From assembly GCA_964370675.1 (NCBI GenBank), contig CAYJKC010000042.1, forward strand, positions 1-17,374: a stretch of 17,374 nt of DNA, in the 5' to 3' direction. This stretch comes from CAYJAD01 sp964370675 (lineage in GTDB: Bacteria > Desulfobacterota > Desulfovibrionia > Desulfovibrionales > Desulfovibrionaceae). Within the stretch, counting starts at the first letter, position 1. The number at the start of each line of letters is the position of its first letter. Both the position numbers and the translations under genes were made by a program. The notes below the pieces were generated by a model. The model was not told the DNA's origin. It did no database searches and saw only the letters and a program-made list of their open reading frames with translations. Positions 11,935-17,374 of the stretch are shown piece after piece.

Positions 11935-14304
11935 ATGGATACACGCACCCTTAATGCATTAGAGTTTGGGAAGGTCTTAGAGCACCTTGCCGCTTTTTGC
12001 TTTTCCACATCAGGCAAAGCAAAAGCTTTATCTTTGCACCCTTTTGATGATATATCTAAAGCAACTCAAGCAGCACAACTTTATACAGAATTTCAAATTT
12101 GGTACAGCGGGCAATGCAAACAAACCCCAGATCAAAATAACAAGAAAAAAAGTTTTCAACTTACAGCATTTCCAGACATATCCGGTATCGAAACTTTTTT
12201 AAGTTCTAAACATCGCTTACTGGACTTAGATGCTCTTTGGACTTTGCGCCAAGTAGTGCAACTAGCTGAACAAGCTAGGATATCAATTTTACCAAATCAT
12301 GATACCAACTCTTGCGCTTGGCCAAGTTTATTAGCCTTGGTTGAGGCATGTCCTCTACCCGAACAACTTAGCTCTGCACTTAAGCGTTGCATTAGTGATG
12401 ACGGTCAACTGCGAGACGAAAGTTCGCCGGAGCTCCTATTAGTGCGTAGCGAGCTTAGGCGTATTCATCAAAGCTGTTTGCGCAAAGTGAAAGATTTTGC
12501 TGCTCAATATAATATAGGTCATTACTTACAAGATGATTTTATGACACTTGCATCAGATAGATATGTTTTGCCGCTAAAAGCAAACTTCAAAGGTCGTTTG
12601 CAAGGTATAGTGCATCATTGGTCCCAAACTGGCGAAACATGTTTTTTTGAACCTATGTTCTTAGTAGAAATAAATAATCGTCTCCAAGACCTTAAGCGTG
12701 AAGAGCGCGAAGAAGAGCGAAAAATCCTTGAGTACCTTACAAACATGGTGCGGGACAATTTAGAATTAGTTCAAAATGCCACATACTTACTCACAGAGCT
12801 AGATGTGTTATCTGCCATGGCGCAGCTAGCTCAAGCTATGTCAAAAAATATTAATACCTCTGCCGAAAGCATTTGCATAAATCTTGTGGATTGTGATCAA
12901 GGAGTATATATTCCAGCCGCCCACCATCCCCTACTAGCTTTAGCTGGAACCGCTCAACCAATTAACATAACATTAGAAAGCACAGAAAAAGCCCTAGTTA
13001 TCTCAGGAGGAAATGCTGGCGGAAAAACCGTATGCCTAAAAACCCTTGGGTTAGTAGCCCTCATGGGTATGAGTGGTTTACCAGTACCTGTAGGGCGCGG
13101 GGCATATGTTCCTGCATGGACCCACATGCACGCATTTATAGGTGATGAACAAAGTTTAGATGATCAAGTATCTACCTTCACCGCACAAATTCGTCATTTG
13201 GCATCAGCATGGGAATATGCTAACAAAAACAGTCTCATACTACTAGATGAGTTTGGTGCTGGCACAGATCCTACACAAGGGGCAGCCTTAGCTCAAGCGG
13301 TGTTGGATGCCTTAATTGATAAAGGTGTCACCGTCATTGCAGCAACACATTTTCCGGCTTTAAAAACATATGCCCTTGGGCGTGAAAAAACCAAAGTTGC
13401 CTCAGTACTTTTTGACCCTAATACCAAACGTCCACTCTTTCGTCTAGCTTACGACCAAGTTGGTGCAAGCCAAGCATTGGATGTGGCGCGAGAGCATGGT
13501 TTACCAGAAAGCATTATTCGCCGCGCCGAGCAATATCTCTTGCTTGAAGGTGAAGACAGCTCTGCTCTACTTGAACGCTTAAATAGCTTAGCTGTGCAAC
13601 GCGAAACAGAACTTACCAAACTAAAAGAAGAACAAGAACAAGCGCGCACCAAGCAAAAAAAATTACAAGAACGCCTTGAACGTGAAAGAAAAGAACTTTA
13701 TACCGAGCTACGCACCAAGGCTCAAGAGCTGATGCATGCATGGAAAGCTGGAAAAGTTAGCCACAAGCAAGCCTTAAAAAACATGTCTAGTCTGCGTGCA
13801 GAGGTAGCACAAACATCAGACATTATCCCGCAAGCAAAAACGGTAGTTAGCAATCTTCATGTAGGACAAGAAGTGCTACACAGCGCATTTAATAAAAAAG
13901 GCACTATATGCCAAATAGACACGCGAAAAGAACGTGTACGTTTAGAAATGGGCGGTGTTACCCTTTGGGCAGACAATAAAGATATTGCTTTAAGCTCAGC
14001 TCCAAAAGCTAGCAGAGATAATATCCAAGGTGTAATCCTTACCACCACAAAACCTAGTGGACCACTTATGCGCCTTGATTTGCGAGGTCAAAGAGCAGAA
14101 GTTGCTCTTGGTGGCGTAGGTGATTTTTTAGATAAAGCCATACTCAATGGGCGCGATAGTGTCGAAATTGTTCATGGACGTGGTACTGGAGTGCTGCGAA
14201 AAGAAGTGCATAATTTTCTACGCACCTTTCCTGGTATTGATAGTTTTGAGCTGGCTAATGAAGATACGGGGGGCGATGGCATGACCATCGTGTATTTGCG
14301 CTGA
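11935..14304 (+). CDS. mutS2: Endonuclease MutS2
   Basis: ATPase/nuclease of 789 residues, normal length for MutS2. Homologues act on branched DNA to suppress recombination, and in Bacillus split collided ribosomes. The N-terminal part (about 1-310) is the MutS core/clamp equivalent. The ATPase has Walker A SGGNAGGKT (357-365), the dimer motif DDQVSTFTAQIRHL (409-422), Walker B LILLDEFGAGTDP (434-446) and ATHF (470-473). A charged coiled coil (about 545-605) leads to an SH3/KOW-like segment (about 640-685) and a C-terminal Smr domain (about 712-789) with LDLRGQR (714-720) and HGRGTG (747-752). It lacks the MutS mismatch-recognition domain. The Walker A has Gly where GPN is usual. No clear Shine-Dalgarno precedes the ATG, so translation may be weak or coupled to yqeY. 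Confidence 0.95.
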   Translation: MDTRTLNALEFGKVLEHLAAFCFSTSGKAKALSLHPFDDISKATQAAQLYTEFQIWYSGQCKQTPDQNNKKKSFQLTAFPDISGIETFLSSKHRLLDLDALWTLRQVVQLAEQARISILPNHDTNSCAWPSLLALVEACPLPEQLSSALKRCISDDGQLRDESSPELLLVRSELRRIHQSCLRKVKDFAAQYNIGHYLQDDFMTLASDRYVLPLKANFKGRLQGIVHHWSQTGETCFFEPMFLVEINNRLQDLKREEREEERKILEYLTNMVRDNLELVQNATYLLTELDVLSAMAQLAQAMSKNINTSAESICINLVDCDQGVYIPAAHHPLLALAGTAQPINITLESTEKALVISGGNAGGKTVCLKTLGLVALMGMSGLPVPVGRGAYVPAWTHMHAFIGDEQSLDDQVSTFTAQIRHLASAWEYANKNSLILLDEFGAGTDPTQGAALAQAVLDALIDKGVTVIAATHFPALKTYALGREKTKVASVLFDPNTKRPLFRLAYDQVGASQALDVAREHGLPESIIRRAEQYLLLEGEDSSALLERLNSLAVQRETELTKLKEEQEQARTKQKKLQERLERERKELYTELRTKAQELMHAWKAGKVSHKQALKNMSSLRAEVAQTSDIIPQAKTVVSNLHVGQEVLHSAFNKKGTICQIDTRKERVRLEMGGVTLWADNKDIALSSAPKASRDNIQGVILTTTKPSGPLMRLDLRGQRAEVALGGVGDFLDKAILNGRDSVEIVHGRGTGVLRKEVHNFLRTFPGIDSFELANEDTGGDGMTIVYLR

Positions 14305-14332
14305 AAAATGGTAATCTGCCGCGCTTGTCCTT

Positions 14333-14359
14333 AGCTGCCTATAACAATAGTAGGCAGCT
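14333..14359 (+). other. Stem-loop between mutS2 and dnaG
   Basis: AGCTGCCTA (14333-14341) and TAGGCAGCT (14351-14359) form a perfect 9-bp stem with a 9-nt loop. No T-run follows on either strand, so it is not a standard terminator. It sits in the 110-bp mutS2-dnaG gap and could be a processing site or attenuator separating the two cistrons. Confidence 0.55.
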
Positions 14360-14414
14360 TGAGGGTCAGTGAAAAATTATTTATTCATTAATACAGTTTC
14401 AGCAAACAAACACC

Positions 14415-16160
14415 ATGCAAAGAAATAACGCCATACAGTTAATAAAACAGCGCACAAATATTGTGGCAATAGTAAACCGTTATGTGGAGTTAAAGCGCAA
14501 CGGTCTGCGTTGGTCTGCGCCATGTCCTTTTCATCAAGAAACCAAGCCTTCATTTCATGTGGATGAAGAAAAAGGTTTATTTTACTGTTTTGGTTGCCAA
14601 GCATCAGGAGATTTATTTGATTTTTATGGACGCATAAACGGTTTAGATTTTAAAGAAACTTTAGAGCAATTGGCTCTTGAATGTGATGTAGAGCTTGGAT
14701 CGTGGCAAGGTCAAAAGGGCAAGGGAGCTAAAGACCCAAAAAATGGAAAAAGTCTTCGGCAAAATACTTTGCGCATGTATGAATTAGCCGAAGAACATTT
14801 TAAGAGCAACTTGCAGCTCAATGAAGGGGCAACATGTCGAGCTTATATGCAAGACAGACAAATAAGCCAAGAAATTATTAAACAATTTGGCTTAGGATAT
14901 GCTAAAAATGATTGGAATGCTCTAGCTAACTTTTTGCAAAGAGCTGGCTTTAGCGAAAAAGACTGTATTGCCTCAGGATTACTTGCAAAAAGTGATAAAT
15001 CAGGTCGTGCTTATGATAGATTTAGAGACAGGCTCATTTTTCCTATTTATTCCTTAGCGCAAAAAGTGATTGCCTTTGGTGGAAGAATTATTGAAAATAA
15101 AGATGAGGCAAAGTATATAAATAGTTCAGATTCTCCTATTTATAAGAAGGGAGAGCATATTTATGGACTTGCACAAGCTAGAAGAAGTATTACTATAAAG
15201 AACAATGCCCTTTTAACCGAAGGGTATATGGACGTGCTTACTTTACATCAATTTGGCTACACCCACGCTGTTGGCGTGCTTGGTACAGCCCTAACACCAG
15301 AACAAGTAAAGCGGCTGTCTGGATTTACAAAAAATATTATACTGCTTTTTGATGGTGATAAACCAGGACGAAAAGCAGCTATGCGTGCTTGCGAGATGTT
15401 TTTAACTCGCGGTCTTGCGTGTAAAGTTGTCCTTTTACCTGAAGGAGAAGATATTGACAGTCTATTGCATAGTCAAGGAACTCAAGCCTTCGAAGAACTT
15501 TTATCTCAAGCACCCGACGGTTTGACATTTTGCATAGACATTTTACGCAAACAATCGCCAAGTGAGCAAGTAGACTGGGCAAGAAATTTTTTGCAACAAA
15601 TTGAAATTGCAGAAATTAAAAGCCCATTTGCCAGTAAATTAGCTATGGGTTTACAGTTAACAGAACATAGCCTACGCGAAAGTGTTGCTACAACACCGCG
15701 AAGACAAACACAACATAACGCTCAAAACCATACTGGTATACATGGTAAGCCTTTAAGCCCGCTTGGAATGCGTGATAAACAAATAATGATGTTTGCAGTG
15801 CGTTATCCGCACAGATTAAAAGATGTGCAAAATTTAGGTGGAGAGATGGCCCTTCACTCTGAAGTTTCACGCACATTATGGAATAAAATTGAAGAGTTTG
15901 GACCAGAAAACGTCTTCTATGAACTCAATGAACGCGAAAAATATTTTTGGATATCTTGCCGCACTGGTGACGCTCCTCCTATGGATGAAGGAGATAAAGA
16001 GCTAAAAAGTCTTGCTGAAGCTTTGGAAAATTTTGCCGAAAACACACAAAAATCATCTATTTCCGCAGCTTTACGTGAAAACGCAAGAACAGGTGACTTT
16101 AGTGCAGATTTAGAGTATCTTAAAGTGTTACAGGAATCTCTTGGGAGGAAGCATGAATAA
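14415..16160 (+). CDS. dnaG: DNA primase
   Basis: Replicative primase of 581 residues that makes RNA primers at the fork. The N-terminal zinc-binding domain has C37-x2-H40 and C58-x2-C61 (PCPFHQETKPSFHV ... FYCFGCQASGD). The catalytic core has the basic motif YDRFRDRLIFPI (about 200-211). The TOPRIM motifs are EGYMDVL (E269) and LFDGDKPGRK (D313, D315), the acidic residues that bind metal. The C-terminal part (about 430-581) is the less conserved helicase-binding region. Length is normal. The ATG lacks a Shine-Dalgarno sequence; the leader is A-rich (CAGCAAACAAACACC), which predicts low translation, as expected for primase. It overlaps rpoD by 8 bp. Confidence 0.97.
   Translation: MQRNNAIQLIKQRTNIVAIVNRYVELKRNGLRWSAPCPFHQETKPSFHVDEEKGLFYCFGCQASGDLFDFYGRINGLDFKETLEQLALECDVELGSWQGQKGKGAKDPKNGKSLRQNTLRMYELAEEHFKSNLQLNEGATCRAYMQDRQISQEIIKQFGLGYAKNDWNALANFLQRAGFSEKDCIASGLLAKSDKSGRAYDRFRDRLIFPIYSLAQKVIAFGGRIIENKDEAKYINSSDSPIYKKGEHIYGLAQARRSITIKNNALLTEGYMDVLTLHQFGYTHAVGVLGTALTPEQVKRLSGFTKNIILLFDGDKPGRKAAMRACEMFLTRGLACKVVLLPEGEDIDSLLHSQGTQAFEELLSQAPDGLTFCIDILRKQSPSEQVDWARNFLQQIEIAEIKSPFASKLAMGLQLTEHSLRESVATTPRRQTQHNAQNHTGIHGKPLSPLGMRDKQIMMFAVRYPHRLKDVQNLGGEMALHSEVSRTLWNKIEEFGPENVFYELNEREKYFWISCRTGDAPPMDEGDKELKSLAEALENFAENTQKSSISAALRENARTGDFSADLEYLKVLQESLGRKHE
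16143..16150 (+). promoter_or_regulatory. Strong ribosome-binding site of rpoD inside dnaG
   Basis: GGGAGGAA lies within the last codons of dnaG and just before the rpoD ATG at 16153. It contrasts with the absence of such a site before dnaG and mutS2, and would raise sigma factor output from the shared message. Confidence 0.75.
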
Positions 16161-17374
16161 TCTTAAAGATATACAACAAATTAAAAGCCTTATAGCCAAA
16201 GGTAAGGCCACAGGTTTTTTAACCTTTGACGAGGTTAATAAGGCTTTACCGGTGGAAATTAGCTCCTCCGAGCAACAATTTGAAGAAATAATAACTATTT
16301 TTGAGCAACTTGAAATTGCCATTGTTGATTCAGAAAAAGAAGGTAAAAAAATTACCATTCCAACTACAGAGGCTGACGATGATGTGGTTGGAGAGGCATC
16401 ACTTGATCTTGCTGACGAAGAAGATGCTGTTGATTTTTCATCTCGTAGCACTGACCCTGTACGTATGTATTTACGCGAAATGGGTGCTGTGCCATTGCTG
16501 GATCGTGATGGTGAAGTTGTAATTGCGAAAAAAATTGAGCTTGGTGAGCAAGATGTGCTTTATGCCTTAGTTGAAGTACCTGTAGCTGTTGAAGAACTCA
16601 TTAGCGTTGGTGAAGATTTACGTCAAAATCGCATTAAGCTTAAAGATGTAGTTAAAACTATCGAAGAAGATGATCCAAGTGAAGATGAAATGAACCAACG
16701 CTCTCGCGTTATTTTACTACTTGATGAGATAAAAGTAACTTTTAAGAAAAAGAAAAAGATTTATAGCAAGTTTGATGATTGTTGCACTCTTGAGCGTAGA
16801 GTTGCCGGTGTACAAAAAGAAATCTTAAATTATAAAGAAGAAGTAGTAACACGCCTTCGTGACATTAAGCTTGAAAAAACTCTTATTGACCGCATTATTG
16901 AAACCGTTGAAGACTATGTGCGCCAAATGCACAATTGCCAACGCGACCTTTCAGCTTACATTCTATCCACGGGTCGTACCCAAGCAGAAATTCAAGAGCT
17001 CTTTGATAGCATTGAAAACAGAAGCATACACCCAGTGGAAGCTGCAAAAGAATTGCGCTTAAGTGTTGATGAATTGTTTTCATTCAAGGAAATGATTATT
17101 GGCAAAATAGAAATTTTACGTCGTCTTCAAGAAAAATGTTGTCATAATGTGACAGACCTTGAAGAAGTGCTTTGGCGTATAAAACGTGGTAATATTGCTG
17201 CCATGAGAGCTAAGCAAGAGCTTATACGCTCAAACTTGCGTCTAGTTGTATCTATTGCAAAAAAATATACCAATCGTGGCTTACAATTTCTTGATCTTAT
17301 CCAGGAAGGTAATATAGGACTTATGAAAGCTGTTGATAAATTTGAATATCAACGTGGCTATAAATTCTCAACCT
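16153..17374 (+). CDS. rpoD: RNA polymerase primary sigma factor RpoD (sigma-70), 3' partial
   Basis: The frame is open from ATG 16153 to the window edge (407 complete codons), so the gene is cut by the window, not broken. Region 1.1 is at about 1-75, with LIAKGKATGFLTFDEV near its start. An acidic linker follows, then region 1.2 with TDPVRMYLREMGAVPLLDRD (about 100-119). The long non-conserved region typical of proteobacterial group 1 sigma factors (about 135-350) is Lys-rich in the middle. Region 2 begins with LIRSNLRLVVSIAKKYTNRG and continues LQFLDLIQEGNIGLMKAVDKFEYQ, the core-polymerase-binding and -10 recognition segment. The window ends at the start of region 2.3 (RGYKFST). Regions 3 and 4 are outside. 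It is the last visible gene of the rpsU block and overlaps dnaG by 8 bp. Confidence 0.97.
   Translation, partial: MNNLKDIQQIKSLIAKGKATGFLTFDEVNKALPVEISSSEQQFEEIITIFEQLEIAIVDSEKEGKKITIPTTEADDDVVGEASLDLADEEDAVDFSSRSTDPVRMYLREMGAVPLLDRDGEVVIAKKIELGEQDVLYALVEVPVAVEELISVGEDLRQNRIKLKDVVKTIEEDDPSEDEMNQRSRVILLLDEIKVTFKKKKKIYSKFDDCCTLERRVAGVQKEILNYKEEVVTRLRDIKLEKTLIDRIIETVEDYVRQMHNCQRDLSAYILSTGRTQAEIQELFDSIENRSIHPVEAAKELRLSVDELFSFKEMIIGKIEILRRLQEKCCHNVTDLEEVLWRIKRGNIAAMRAKQELIRSNLRLVVSIAKKYTNRGLQFLDLIQEGNIGLMKAVDKFEYQRGYKFST

Noticed and set aside
1..17374. CRISPR array, insertion sequence, prophage or toxin-antitoxin system
   Set aside because: No regularly spaced repeats, transposase, integrase, phage or small toxin/antitoxin genes are visible on either strand; the only tRNA-adjacent hint is the repeat at 9608-9657.

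Overview
The window is AT-rich chromosomal DNA that looks like a low-GC member of the Desulfovibrionales. Four things suggest this: a class I hybrid cluster protein next to a Crp/Fnr regulator, an Ala/Glu-rich linker in the chemoreceptor, multi-PAS kinases whose PAS units end in 'DLRE', and the block rpsU-yqeY-mutS2-dnaG-rpoD. This is inference from protein style and gene order; no 16S gene or database comparison is available here.

Left part (1-9657), sensory and stress functions. A dCache-type methyl-accepting chemotaxis protein lies on the minus strand, between a strong hairpin terminator and a well-formed sigma-28 (flagellar sigma) promoter. A plus-strand GT2-like glycosyltransferase follows. 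Next come two minus-strand genes read as hcp then an HcpR-like Crp/Fnr regulator. They are separated by a 62-bp spacer with a stem-loop, and a CRP-type palindrome lies upstream of hcp. Further upstream is a soluble hybrid histidine kinase with four tandem PAS units and a C-terminal receiver. A roughly 600-bp AT-rich gap then carries two palindromic or tandem-repeat elements.

Middle (9658-11053). A minus-strand tRNA-Ser(GGA) has an encoded CCA, its own promoter and a downstream hairpin. It is followed by gpsA (glycerol-3-phosphate dehydrogenase), divergent from the next block.

Right part (11092-17374), the macromolecular-synthesis block, all plus strand: rpsU (a TTG start is preferred), yqeY, mutS2, dnaG and a 3'-truncated rpoD. 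As in the classical rpsU-dnaG-rpoD operon, hairpins separate the cistrons: a 10-bp stem after rpsU and a 9-bp stem between mutS2 and dnaG. mutS2 and dnaG have little or no Shine-Dalgarno sequence. rpoD has a strong one and overlaps the end of dnaG by 8 bp, which would give unequal output from one message.

Nothing in the window is clearly a new multi-gene system. The most interesting observations are regulatory: the sigma-28 promoter, the match between the HcpR recognition helix and the site upstream of hcp, the hairpin between hcp and its regulator, the four-fold PAS repeat signature, and the undescribed palindromes upstream of the kinase.
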